Below are positions 45,909 to 54,630 of a DNA stretch of 64,000 nucleotides, one piece after another. The notes under the pieces were generated by a model, which was not told where the DNA came from, did no database searches, and saw nothing but the letters and a program-made list of their open reading frames with translations. This stretch comes from Acinetobacter ursingii DSM 16037 = CIP 107286 (GTDB lineage: Bacteria; Pseudomonadota; Gammaproteobacteria; Pseudomonadales; Moraxellaceae), in NCBI RefSeq assembly GCF_000368825.1, contig NZ_KB849710.1, forward strand, positions 62,001-126,000, written 5' to 3'. Numbering within the stretch: position 1 is the stretch's first letter; each line of letters begins with the position of its first letter. The translations under genes and the position numbers were made by a program.

Positions 45909-48476
45909 TTAAGCTTTTTTACGTTTTGAACGACGTTTTGCTTGTTGTGAAGCGACTGCATCCAGTGCAGCTTTAAGCTCATCGTCATTAAAGGTGGTGA
46001 TATGTTGCAACATTTGTAAGGTTGCTTCATCCAGTACCAATTTGGCACCTTCCGCCATATTGCTAAAGTTGCGTTCAAACGCGATTGCCCCTTGTTCATT
46101 GGTGCAGATATATCCTTGCTGGGTCAGAACTTTGATAAAGCTCTGGAACAATGATTTATCAAAAAATTCAGGTGAGTTGAATTCATAGAGAACCGACAGG
46201 CGTTGCCCTAGCAAATGACTCAAGTCCTCGACTTGTTTCACCGAAATATTTCCAGAACCACGTTGTGCAATTAATGCCAAGGTCATGTAGTAACGTTCCA
46301 GACTTTGTTTGACTGGAGCTGCTAAGATCACCAATTGATTATGATCTTCTGAATTTGGTGCAGGACTAATCAAGTCGCCTTCACTGTCGCGTTCAATCAG
46401 TTTGGCATTGACCAGAGCATCGGCATATTGACTAATTTGTTGTTCAAGTTGCTCAGGTTTCCATTTCAGGAATAACTCTGCCTGTAAAAACGGATAGAGT
46501 GTTTTAATGACATTGATCAGATTTTTCTGGCTAATTCTACCATTGTGTTCAACTAGCGCTGCAATTAAAGAGGGCAGCACAAAAGCATGTAAAATATTAT
46601 TGCGGAAGTAGGTCAACAACACCGCTTGATAATCTTCGATTGCAATAATGTCGCCTAATACATGCTGAACACGTTTAATCAATTTCAGTTTCAAGCCGTA
46701 AGCAATAATTTCTTTACCAGACAGCGGTGTAACTTGTGTGCGCTCATCATAAGGAAGTGTGGTAACAAGATTACGATAAGCATCGAGTTGTTTAATACAC
46801 AACTCTTCGTCCAATGTGTGTTTAGGGGTTGCCAATAAAATTAAAGAAAGCAACGAAACAGGATTGATCACTACAGCGCGGTTAATATTTTCAACAATCG
46901 CATGTGCTGAACTGTTAATGACCTCTGAAACTTGTGGTGGAATCGGATCATCGTTTTTCTCAATTTTGATCTGATCTGCACCATGTGCTTTTAGCAAATC
47001 GTCCAGAAACACAGGTTCACCGAAGTTAACGTGGACCTTGCCAAAAATACGTTCAATTTTGCGTAAAGTTTGAATAATCCCGAAGATGGATTCTGCTTCT
47101 TTGGGTTTGCCTTGCATTTCTCCTACATAGGTTGAACCTTCCATTAAGCGTTCATAACCAATATATGTTGGAACAAAAACAATCGGCTTGGCACGACCCC
47201 TTAAATGACTGTGTATGGTCATGGCCAGCATGCCTGTTTTGGGCGGAAGTAAGCGACCAGTACGCGAGCGACCCCCTTCAATAAAATATTCAAGCGGGGT
47301 ATTACGCGACAAAATACTATATAGGTATTCTTTAAATACAGACGTATAAAGTGCATTGCCACGGAAGGAGCGTCGAATAAAAAATGCACCGCCGCCACGT
47401 AAAAGCTGACCGACAAATGGCAGATTTAGATTATCTCCCGCTGCAATATACGGCACCATTAAACCACGACGATAAATCACATAAGACAATAATAAATAAT
47501 CGATATGACTGCGGTGACATGGTGTGTAGATAATTTCGTAGTCTTTGGCCAGTTCACGTACGGTACTAAAGTTATGAACCTCGACACCATCATAAAGTTG
47601 TGTCCATAATCGAGTCAGGGCCATATCAGCAAAACGGATGGCTGAATATGAATAATCTGAGACAATTTCATTTAAATAGCCAATCGCACGGCGTTCAGCT
47701 TCAAGCATGCTGACTTTACCGCGAATACTTTCCCGACGAATCGCATCCTGCACATCACGTGATTTGATCAGGGATTCCATCACATTACGGCGGTCAGACA
47801 AGTCAGGCCCCAGAACCACTTCACGCTGACTATCTAAATAGTCATTCAGAGTGCTCACGATATACGTGGCAGGAGACAGATTCGGATAATGCGCACTGGC
47901 ATAGTTGACCAGTTGGCGTAACGACTGCGGTTCATGAAACTCAACATAAGTTTGACGACCATGCAGACCGATATTCATCAATTGTTTGACTTTACCTGGG
48001 GTTGCCCATGTATCGGTAAATAACAACTTAAACCATGAATCCTCTTTATCAGGAGAGCGTCCCCATAGCACCGTGACAGGAACCAGTTCAATATCGTAGT
48101 CAGGATGCTTGTCTAAAAACTCAATTAAACGCAGTAATCGCGGAGGAAAGGCATGCGGTGGTGGATTGAGTAAATTCTTTTCATCGTGATGCTGTAAAAA
48201 TAAAACCGATGCTTTTTCTTTGTGATCATCCATCACCAGTGGATCTAGTGCAGGCTTTAAATGCAAGCGACGTGTTTCACCATCAAGAACTAAAGCATTG
48301 CTGCGAGAGTAATTTTGTAATACATAGCAGACGACTTTTTTCTGTGCAGGATGTTCTGAAGTCTGCTGATCGGTAGATTCAGAAGGGACTTCCCCAAGAA
48401 CATGCGGTGTTACCACGAGGTCAAGTAACTTACTCGACAGGCGTCGATACATCTGACCCAAGCCACTCTTGGCCAT
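45909..48476 (-). CDS. plsB: Glycerol-3-phosphate 1-O-acyltransferase
   Basis: The 855-residue membrane-associated enzyme attaches the first acyl chain to glycerol 3-phosphate in phospholipid synthesis. The acyltransferase block is complete: HRSHIDYLLLSY (HX4D motif I), GGGAFFIRRSFRG (motif II), YFIEGGRSRTGRLLPPK (motif III) and IVFVPTYIGYE (motif IV). AGGAG lies 5 bases before the ATG. It ends in a basic Lys/Arg cluster. It is divergent from the tesB gene, which also handles acyl chains. Confidence 0.97.
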   Translation of the reverse strand: MAKSGLGQMYRRLSSKLLDLVVTPHVLGEVPSESTDQQTSEHPAQKKVVCYVLQNYSRSNALVLDGETRRLHLKPALDPLVMDDHKEKASVLFLQHHDEKNLLNPPPHAFPPRLLRLIEFLDKHPDYDIELVPVTVLWGRSPDKEDSWFKLLFTDTWATPGKVKQLMNIGLHGRQTYVEFHEPQSLRQLVNYASAHYPNLSPATYIVSTLNDYLDSQREVVLGPDLSDRRNVMESLIKSRDVQDAIRRESIRGKVSMLEAERRAIGYLNEIVSDYSYSAIRFADMALTRLWTQLYDGVEVHNFSTVRELAKDYEIIYTPCHRSHIDYLLLSYVIYRRGLMVPYIAAGDNLNLPFVGQLLRGGGAFFIRRSFRGNALYTSVFKEYLYSILSRNTPLEYFIEGGRSRTGRLLPPKTGMLAMTIHSHLRGRAKPIVFVPTYIGYERLMEGSTYVGEMQGKPKEAESIFGIIQTLRKIERIFGKVHVNFGEPVFLDDLLKAHGADQIKIEKNDDPIPPQVSEVINSSAHAIVENINRAVVINPVSLLSLILLATPKHTLDEELCIKQLDAYRNLVTTLPYDERTQVTPLSGKEIIAYGLKLKLIKRVQHVLGDIIAIEDYQAVLLTYFRNNILHAFVLPSLIAALVEHNGRISQKNLINVIKTLYPFLQAELFLKWKPEQLEQQISQYADALVNAKLIERDSEGDLISPAPNSEDHNQLVILAAPVKQSLERYYMTLALIAQRGSGNISVKQVEDLSHLLGQRLSVLYEFNSPEFFDKSLFQSFIKVLTQQGYICTNEQGAIAFERNFSNMAEGAKLVLDEATLQMLQHITTFNDDELKAALDAVASQQAKRRSKRKKA

Positions 48477-48757
48477 AAGAACTCCTACTCAAACAACAAT
48501 CTCTGTCCTAAAGAACGAAAACTGCCTTAGTGAATTGATGTGAAAAACAATGAGCTATTTTCTGATAAATCACATGGATTGCGCTAGTGTTTATCGTTAA
48601 AAAACGTATTTTTAATACGAATAACAATGCTAAAGTGTGACATGACAGTCAACTAATCTTGATGGTTATACTCTGAATTTGTGGAAAAATACCGTATATA
48701 TGTTTTATAGTTTACAGTTGTCTTGTTTTTAAATTGCCGACACTTTAAAGGTATCTT

Positions 48758-49633
48758 ATGAATGCATTAACCCAGGAACTTGTCGAGCTTTTATCTCTTG
48801 AAAGGCTTGAAGATCATTTATACCGTGGACAAAGCCGTAATCTGGTCGGAAAACGTGTATTTGGTGGACAAGTTCTGGGACAAGCGTTACGTGCTGCGTC
48901 CTATACCACAGATCGTCCTGCACATTCGCTACATGCTTATTTTCTCTATGGCGGTGATGTCAATGCACCGATTATTTATGAAGTCGATCCTTTACGCGAT
49001 GGTCGAAGCTTTTCCAGTCGCCAAGTTCGTGCTATTCAGCATGGTCGTACTATCTTTTCGGCAATGATATCGTTTGCTTATCTTGAAGAAGGTTTGAATT
49101 ATCAACCAGAAGAACCTAACTATCCAGCGCCAGAAGACCTCAAATCAGAAAATGAACTCAAAGAAGGATTAGTTAATTTCCTGCCTGAAAATGTGCGTGC
49201 CAGTTTTATGCGTGATCGACATGTTGAAATTCGCCCGATTGATCCAGTCAATCCATTTCAACCTCAACCACAAGCACCGATTAACGCACACTATATCCGA
49301 ACCCATGATCCTATTCCTCAAGAGTTGGATGATCAGTCTTTACATCAAGCGATCGTTGCATTTTATTCTGATTTCAGCTTAATGACGACTTCCTTAAAAC
49401 CGCATGGTTTAAGCTATATTTCACCGAGTTTGCAATGTGCCAGTATCGATCATGCCATTTATTTTCATCGTCCAGTCCGTGCGGATGAATGGATGCTGTA
49501 TGACATGGAAGCGACCGTCACTGCAAATTCACGCGGATTAAATTTTGGACGCATGTGGCAAAATGGACAACTGGTCTGTAGTACCACACAAGAGGGGCTT
49601 ATACGCCTGCGTGAAATAGCCAATAACCAATAA
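48758..49633 (+). CDS. tesB: Acyl-CoA thioesterase II
   Basis: The 291-residue protein is a double hot-dog-fold thioesterase that hydrolyses acyl-CoA to free fatty acid. GKRVFGGQVLGQALRAA (about 26-42) is the N-terminal hot-dog signature. The C-terminal half contains IDHAIYFHRPVRADEWMLYDM with the catalytic Asp region, and the Thr/Gln partners are in the expected strands. It is divergent from plsB. Length matches E. coli TesB (286). Confidence 0.95.
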   Translation: MNALTQELVELLSLERLEDHLYRGQSRNLVGKRVFGGQVLGQALRAASYTTDRPAHSLHAYFLYGGDVNAPIIYEVDPLRDGRSFSSRQVRAIQHGRTIFSAMISFAYLEEGLNYQPEEPNYPAPEDLKSENELKEGLVNFLPENVRASFMRDRHVEIRPIDPVNPFQPQPQAPINAHYIRTHDPIPQELDDQSLHQAIVAFYSDFSLMTTSLKPHGLSYISPSLQCASIDHAIYFHRPVRADEWMLYDMEATVTANSRGLNFGRMWQNGQLVCSTTQEGLIRLREIANNQ

Positions 49634-49654
49634 AACCACATTAAATGTTTCAGT

Positions 49655-49680
49655 AAAGCTGCATGGATGCGGCTTTTTAT
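49655..49680 (+). terminator. Intrinsic terminator after tesB
   Basis: AAAGCTGCA (49655-49663) pairs with TGCGGCTTT (49668-49676, one G-U), followed by a T-rich stretch. Confidence 0.75.
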
Positions 49681-49773
49681 TTTTAAATTGTCAGATATGC
49701 TAAAAAATTATTCGATTCTAAGCATCTTGCGTGTCATAGTAATCCAAAACAATGACATTCTATTTCAAATGGT

Positions 49774-51015
49774 ATGAGCTTAAATACACAGATTTTAGTT
49801 GCTGCAATCATCGGTATCGCATTTGGGTTTTTATTAAATCTATACCCAGACACCGCTTTTTTTCAACATAGTCTTTATGGACTCGGTATTATCAGTAGCA
49901 TATTTATCGGGCTGTTGAAAATGCTTTTAATCCCACTGATTTTTTCCTCAATTGTGGTGGGAGTTTCAAATTTGCAAGCCAGCGGGCAGTTTGGACGAGT
50001 CTGGAAAATCACAGCATTATGTTGTTTAACTACGACTACATTGGCTTTAATTCTCGGTATTGGCTGTGCTCATTTATTTGGAGTGGGCAAGGGCATGGAT
50101 ATCGGAATTTTTAGTGAAGCCATGAGTAATCATCAATCTCCAGATACATTATCGCCATCCACCTTTTTTACGAATTTTATTCAAAATACGCTGATTAATC
50201 CCTTTAAAGCTTTTAGCGATGGCAATGTTCTGGCAGTCGTGGTGTTCGCCTTGTTCATTGGGGCGGCTTTAATTAAAGGTGGAGATCGTTTTCAGTCAGT
50301 ACGGGTTTTAAGCTTACAGTTTTTTGACATCATGATGATGTTGGTGGGTTGGGTCATGAAATTGGCTCCATTAGGAATTTTAGCCTTACTTGCTAAACTG
50401 ATTGCAACGGAAGATGTCAAAATCCTGAACAGTCTGGCTGAGTTTGCCTTAGTTGTAACGGGAACGACGATTTTTCATGGTGCGGTGGTGTTGCCTTTAT
50501 TACTGTGGATTTTTGGGAAAATGAATCCAATCACTTTTTTTAAAGGTACACGCTTAGCCCTCATTACTGCTTTTGCCACCAGTTCCAGTTCAGCCACGAT
50601 GCCATTGAGCATGAAGTGCGCCCAAGAAAATCTCAAGGTTCGCCCACAAACAGCAGGTTTTGTTATCCCTTTAGGAACGCAGTTAAATATGGACGGTACC
50701 GCGCTCTATGAAGCCGCGGCTGCATTATTTATTGCCAATTTGGTAGGAATGGATTTAACCCTGACTCAGCAATTGATTGTTTGTTTAACTGCCATGATTG
50801 CATCATTGGGTGCGCCCGGAATTCCTAGTGCAGGAATGGTCACCATGATCATGGTGCTACAGTCTGTTGGGCTTCCTGCCGAAGCGATTGCGATTTTACT
50901 GCCAATCGACCGAATTTTAGATACGGTACGAACTGTGGTTAATGTGCAGGGGGATATGATGATCAGTGTCGTGGTAGATCGTTATGCCAAATCAGATTCC
51001 ATTGAACCATCTTAA
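49774..51015 (+). CDS. Dicarboxylate/amino acid:cation symporter (DAACS/GltP family)
   Basis: The 413-residue inner-membrane protein has eight predicted membrane helices and both re-entrant hairpins. TSSSSATMPLSMKCA carries the Ser-rich HP1 signature. NMDGTALYEAAAALFIA is the TM7 NMDGT motif that binds Na+/substrate, and GAPGIPSAGMVTMIMVLQ is HP2. It takes up glutamate, aspartate or C4-dicarboxylates with protons or sodium. Substrate preference cannot be told. The ribosome binding site is weak. Confidence 0.93.
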   Translation: MSLNTQILVAAIIGIAFGFLLNLYPDTAFFQHSLYGLGIISSIFIGLLKMLLIPLIFSSIVVGVSNLQASGQFGRVWKITALCCLTTTTLALILGIGCAHLFGVGKGMDIGIFSEAMSNHQSPDTLSPSTFFTNFIQNTLINPFKAFSDGNVLAVVVFALFIGAALIKGGDRFQSVRVLSLQFFDIMMMLVGWVMKLAPLGILALLAKLIATEDVKILNSLAEFALVVTGTTIFHGAVVLPLLLWIFGKMNPITFFKGTRLALITAFATSSSSATMPLSMKCAQENLKVRPQTAGFVIPLGTQLNMDGTALYEAAAALFIANLVGMDLTLTQQLIVCLTAMIASLGAPGIPSAGMVTMIMVLQSVGLPAEAIAILLPIDRILDTVRTVVNVQGDMMISVVVDRYAKSDSIEPS

Positions 51016-51068
51016 AATGCAGTGCGATTAAGATGCTCGATTGCAAGACATTGCATCACGAGAATGAT

Positions 51069-51096
51069 AAAAAGCAGAAGAGAACTTCTGCTTTTT
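51069..51096. terminator. Bidirectional intrinsic terminator
   Basis: AAAAAGCAGAAG (51069-51080) pairs perfectly with CTTCTGCTTTTT (51085-51096), 4-base loop, between convergent genes. Confidence 0.9.
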
Positions 51097-51124
51097 ACCT
51101 TTTATTTCGCTCAAGTAACTTCAT

Positions 51125-52069
51125 TCAAGCAGCAGTTAATAACGCCCGTTTCGCTGCTGGAGATTGATCTAAATATTGGACAGCATCTTCGGTACTTCCT
51201 TCTTTGACTGGATCGTACCATGGCATTAAATAATCGATCTGTTGTGCTACCAACCAGATTGGGCTAGGAAGCACTTGGTTATCCTTGCGTCCTTGTTTAA
51301 GCCATTCTAACCAGATCCATGGATGCCACAGACTCGGATTTTTATCTGCGAAACGTGGGTCTTGTTTCATGATATGTGCGGCACCATCGACCCATAAACC
51401 TAATACCCCCGCAATTACCGCGACACTTAAATAATAACGGGCAATATAACCACCACCTAAATGACGATATAAATCAAATGCAACTGTCCGATGTTCAATT
51501 TCTTCTGCGCCATGCCATTTGACTAAATCGACCATTTCAGGGTCAGCGCCGAGTTCTTCCCATTTTTTGTTGTAAAGCGCGTATTTACCCAATACACACG
51601 TCATGTGTTCTACTGTGGCAATCACACCTAAACGAAATAAATCCCACTGATGTTGTAACGCTTTAGGCACTTCATAGTCTAGAGGTTTATCAGCCAATAA
51701 CTTGCTAAATAAAAAGTTCATGATATCCAGATTACGCTGGATATCGATATTACGTGCCGACAAATATTCTTTATTGGCAGAGGTATGCGCATTGGCATGC
51801 ATGGCTTCTTGCCGAATAAAAGCCTGGACATCTTGTTTGAGTTTTTCATCGGTAATTTGCGGCAAGACTTTATTATAAAGACGACAGAACCAGAACTCAC
51901 CCGCAGGTAAGATATTATTAATTTCATTGATGAAATAACTGGCAAAAGGTTGATTGGGAATCCAGTCCACTGGAGTTTCTTTCCAGTCGAATTTTACCTT
52001 TCGTGGTTGAATGCGATAGTGAATCGAAGATCCTGGAAGCTTGTGTTTAAAAAATGAAAAAATACTCAT
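51125..52069 (-). CDS. Predicted metal-dependent hydrolase (PF10118 type, ferritin-like)
   Basis: The start at 52069 (MSIFSFFKH) follows AAGGTAAGGAC; the frame from 52159 adds 30 residues without a ribosome binding site. The 314-residue product has a helical ferritin-like core with the metal-ligand patterns RQEAMHANAH and WHGAEEIEHRTVAFDLY, as in the PF10118 family of uncharacterised metal-dependent hydrolases. A hydrophobic stretch (about 210-230) suggests membrane association. The substrate is unknown. Confidence 0.85.
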   Translation of the reverse strand: MSIFSFFKHKLPGSSIHYRIQPRKVKFDWKETPVDWIPNQPFASYFINEINNILPAGEFWFCRLYNKVLPQITDEKLKQDVQAFIRQEAMHANAHTSANKEYLSARNIDIQRNLDIMNFLFSKLLADKPLDYEVPKALQHQWDLFRLGVIATVEHMTCVLGKYALYNKKWEELGADPEMVDLVKWHGAEEIEHRTVAFDLYRHLGGGYIARYYLSVAVIAGVLGLWVDGAAHIMKQDPRFADKNPSLWHPWIWLEWLKQGRKDNQVLPSPIWLVAQQIDYLMPWYDPVKEGSTEDAVQYLDQSPAAKRALLTAA

Positions 52070-52201
52070 GTCCTTACCTTTATTTGTTCTTATCGAACTT
52101 TTGCTGGTTTTTTTGAGTATAAAAAATGCCCCTGTATTTTGCTTTGCAATACGGGACATTCAATTGTCATTACGTGATGAAATGATCAGAAAAGCGGTAG
52201 T

Positions 52202-53002
52202 TTATTCTTCTTTTAATACTAAATCTGCTTCATCTTCATCATCAATTGTCGCTTCTGGAATTTGACTTAAATCAAATTCAGGTTCTTGTTCTAGCGTATA
52301 ATTTAAGCGACCTGCCATCACACTGGCAAGCTCTTCAAGTCCTTGTTTATTGAGTGATGAAAATAGTTGAATTGAAAAATTCAGCTTCATCTTTTTTAGA
52401 TTTTGTTTAACTTCGAGTAGGGCTTGATGAGCGGGACCACGATTCATTTTATCCGCTTTGGTCAGTAAAATATGCACAAACAATTTACGTGAATGCGCCC
52501 ATTCCAGCATCATGGTATCGAAATGCTGGAGTGGATGACGAATATCCATCAATAGCACTAAACCCTGTAAGCTTTGACGATGAATCAGATAGTTTTCAAG
52601 TTCTTTCTGCCAAACCCGTTTCATATCTTCAGGGACAGCAGCATAACCATAGCCTGGCAAATCCACCAGACGCTGATCAGGATTCCCTAGACTAAAAAAG
52701 TTAATCATCTGGGTACGTCCTGGCTTTTTAGACGCACGTGCCAGTTGTTTTTGATTGGTTAAGGTATTAATGGCACTGGACTTGCCTGCATTGGAACGTC
52801 CTGCAAAGGCAATTTCATAACCTGTATCTTCTACACAAAGTGCCAGTTTGGGCGCACTCATTAAAAATTCAGCTTTGCGTAGCCAATTGAGTGCCTTTAC
52901 TGAGTATTCAGTAATTGCAGGATCAGCTTTTTTCTCATAACTAATTTTTTGTTTAGGTGCGAGTTTGGCTTTGGTGTCTTTGGATTTCGCATAGCGATGC
53001 AT
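52202..53002 (-). CDS. yihA: Ribosome biogenesis GTP-binding protein YihA/YsxC (EngB)
   Basis: The 266-residue GTPase assists large-subunit ribosome assembly. G1 GRSNAGKSS (about 77-85), G3 DLPGYGYA and G4 LTKADK are intact. It has a basic extension of about 40-50 residues before the usual start and an acidic tail (IDDEDEADLVLKEE). EngB proteins are normally 195-220 residues, so this one is long at both ends. The upstream gap is only 93 bp to nsrR. Confidence 0.95.
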   Translation of the reverse strand: MHRYAKSKDTKAKLAPKQKISYEKKADPAITEYSVKALNWLRKAEFLMSAPKLALCVEDTGYEIAFAGRSNAGKSSAINTLTNQKQLARASKKPGRTQMINFFSLGNPDQRLVDLPGYGYAAVPEDMKRVWQKELENYLIHRQSLQGLVLLMDIRHPLQHFDTMMLEWAHSRKLFVHILLTKADKMNRGPAHQALLEVKQNLKKMKLNFSIQLFSSLNKQGLEELASVMAGRLNYTLEQEPEFDLSQIPEATIDDEDEADLVLKEE

Positions 53003-53095
53003 AGAGCTTAACTTTTACAATCAAAATATATTTAAAACGCATTATAAAGGATGCGAGCCTTTCACGCGAATTTTAACAGCATTTGGATCAAATGA

Positions 53096-53536
53096 TCAGG
53101 AGATCGAGATAAAAGCGATGGCTGAATGACTGGAGGTAGAAGGCGGAGCAGCCAAAACATCGGCTAAAGTGTATTGATCGAGTGTTTGATAAAAGCTTTC
53201 CAGTGCATCATCTAAAATTCCTTTTAAGCCGCAGTGCGAGCGTAATACACAAGGCGGAGTATTGCATTCTACAATCTGATGATCACCTTGTAAGATCCGT
53301 ACGATTTTACCCAATGTCAGATCGAGCGCTTTGGGATTTAAACGAAGTCCACCGCCTTTGCCGCGCGTGGTAATGATCCACTCTTGTTTAGCCATGAAAT
53401 GTACAATTTTGACCAAATGATTTTGAGAAACATGCAAATCCCGTGCGATTTCTGCGATGGTATACGGCATTTCACTTGGGCGTGAAACGTACATAAGTAT
53501 ACGCAAGGCATAGTCGGTAAATTTATTGAGTTGCAT
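53096..53536 (-). CDS. nsrR: Rrf2-family nitric-oxide-sensing repressor
   Basis: The 146-residue protein has the Rrf2 winged helix (1-60: FTDYALRILMYVSR, EIARDLHVSQNHLVKIVHFMA). Cys91, Cys96 and Cys102 lie in ECNTPPCVLRSHCGLKG, the same positions as the iron-sulfur ligands of NsrR. NO destroys the cluster and lifts repression. It lies directly downstream of the globin gene, which carries two NsrR-type operators, so it very probably controls that gene and may be co-transcribed with it. Confidence 0.9.
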   Translation of the reverse strand: MQLNKFTDYALRILMYVSRPSEMPYTIAEIARDLHVSQNHLVKIVHFMAKQEWIITTRGKGGGLRLNPKALDLTLGKIVRILQGDHQIVECNTPPCVLRSHCGLKGILDDALESFYQTLDQYTLADVLAAPPSTSSHSAIAFISIS

Positions 53537-53629
53537 GTTCAGCTAAATACCAGAAATTTATAAAGATCATATTAGCCTGAAAGTTTCCCGAAGGAAACTC
53601 CCGAGTCCAAACACCTGCAAATCACAGTT

Positions 53630-53661
53630 TTATATTCAGTTTAATCTTATATTCAGTTTAA
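53630..53661 (-). repeat. 15-bp direct repeat spanning the globin stop codon
   Basis: TTATATTCAGTTTAA occurs at 53630-53644 and again at 53647-53661. The stop codon of the globin gene (53658-53660, read on the reverse strand) lies inside the second copy. Confidence 0.9.
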
Positions 53662-54422
53662 CCTTTGAGAGGAGCAGAAACAGCGAGCTCATCTCCGACT
53701 TGATAATGACTTAACAGAATATTGGCAACATCGTATTCACTATGTTCAGCCTGTGATTTGACTAAGAAACCATATTGAGCTGTATCCTGAGTTGAACTAA
53801 AACTAAACTGTTGAGGTTGATCAATTCCTTTTTCGGGAACATGGACTTTGACCGAAATATATTCACCTGCTTGTGCCGTTGGAATCGTTTGTTGATCGGC
53901 TGCACGAATGTTAAAAAATTTACCTTCTGCGTGATCTTGGATCGACACAATTTTGAAATTACGCCAACCTGACCATCCTCCACTTTGCGAAGCCAACTGA
54001 TCATATTTTTGTTGCTCAGCCCCAATCAAAATATCAGCTAGTTGCAAATAGGCTTGTTTCCACGCTTCGATTAAATCTGATTCAAATGGGACATCAAGCA
54101 CTTCACTAATCGAATGTAATAAGTTTTCCCCCACAATCGAGTATTGCGCGGGTTGAATATCCAGACTGACGTGTTTGGTTGCAATATGTTCCACTGCTTT
54201 GGCTAGTTTTTCAGGGGTTTCGATATTTTCTGCATAAGCCAAAACTGCTGCGGCTAAGGCGCGTGGTTGACGTCCTGTTGTTTGGTGGTCCAGATTAAAC
54301 ACATTTTTGAGTTCAGGATGATTGCCAAGCATACGCTTATAAAAATAGCTGGTCAGTGCGACGCCGTGTTCACGTAAGACAGGTACAGTTGATTTTACAA
54401 GTTCGATTTGTTGTGGAGTCAT
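53658..54422 (-). CDS. Flavohaemoglobin-like protein lacking the NAD-binding domain
   Basis: The 254-residue protein aligns with E. coli Hmp from residue 1 to the end of the FAD domain and then stops. The globin part is intact: B10 Tyr28, CD1 Phe42, E7 Gln52, proximal His84, Tyr94 and Glu136. The FAD domain (about 152-254) follows, but the RxYS flavin motif reads Q204-Q-F206-S. The C-terminal reductase domain (about 140 residues in Hmp) is absent, with only 120 bp before nsrR. It may bind haem and react with NO, but would need an outside electron donor. NsrR-type operators upstream support a role in NO stress. Confidence 0.85.
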   Translation of the reverse strand: MTPQQIELVKSTVPVLREHGVALTSYFYKRMLGNHPELKNVFNLDHQTTGRQPRALAAAVLAYAENIETPEKLAKAVEHIATKHVSLDIQPAQYSIVGENLLHSISEVLDVPFESDLIEAWKQAYLQLADILIGAEQQKYDQLASQSGGWSGWRNFKIVSIQDHAEGKFFNIRAADQQTIPTAQAGEYISVKVHVPEKGIDQPQQFSFSSTQDTAQYGFLVKSQAEHSEYDVANILLSHYQVGDELAVSAPLKG

Positions 54423-54448
54423 GGCTAGACCTTTTTATCTGGCTATAT

Positions 54449-54471
54449 AAGATATATTTAAAATACATCTT
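54449..54471. promoter_or_regulatory. NsrR-type operator 1
   Basis: AAGATATATTT-A-AAATACATCTT is an inverted repeat with 10 of 11 matched pairs that fits the NsrR consensus (AAGATGCATTT-n-AAATGCATCTT). It lies 27 bp before the globin start. Confidence 0.8.
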
Positions 54472-54473
54472 AT

Positions 54474-54496
54474 AAAATACATTTGCAATGCATCTT
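54474..54496. promoter_or_regulatory. NsrR-type operator 2
   Basis: AAAATACATTT-G-CAATGCATCTT (54474-54496) is a second, weaker copy (8 of 11 pairs), starting 2 bases after the first. Centre-to-centre spacing is 25 bp, about two and a half helical turns. Confidence 0.7.
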
Positions 54497-54575
54497 TAAT
54501 TAAAAGTCATAATTTTTTTAAGGGATTAAATAGATCGTATTGGTCAAATTGATTGGTTTTTCGCAAAAAAATTAA

Positions 54576-54615
54576 ACACTGATTTTACAAGAGATTGGTT
54601 TTGTAAAATCAGTGT
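54576..54615 (-). terminator. Terminator after the HerA-like gene
   Basis: ACACTGATTTTACAA (54576-54590) pairs perfectly with 54601-54615 (15 bp, 10-base loop). The reverse strand then reads TTTAATTTTTTT, a good T-run. Confidence 0.85.
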
Positions 54616-54630
54616 ATTTTTGAAAGTTAT

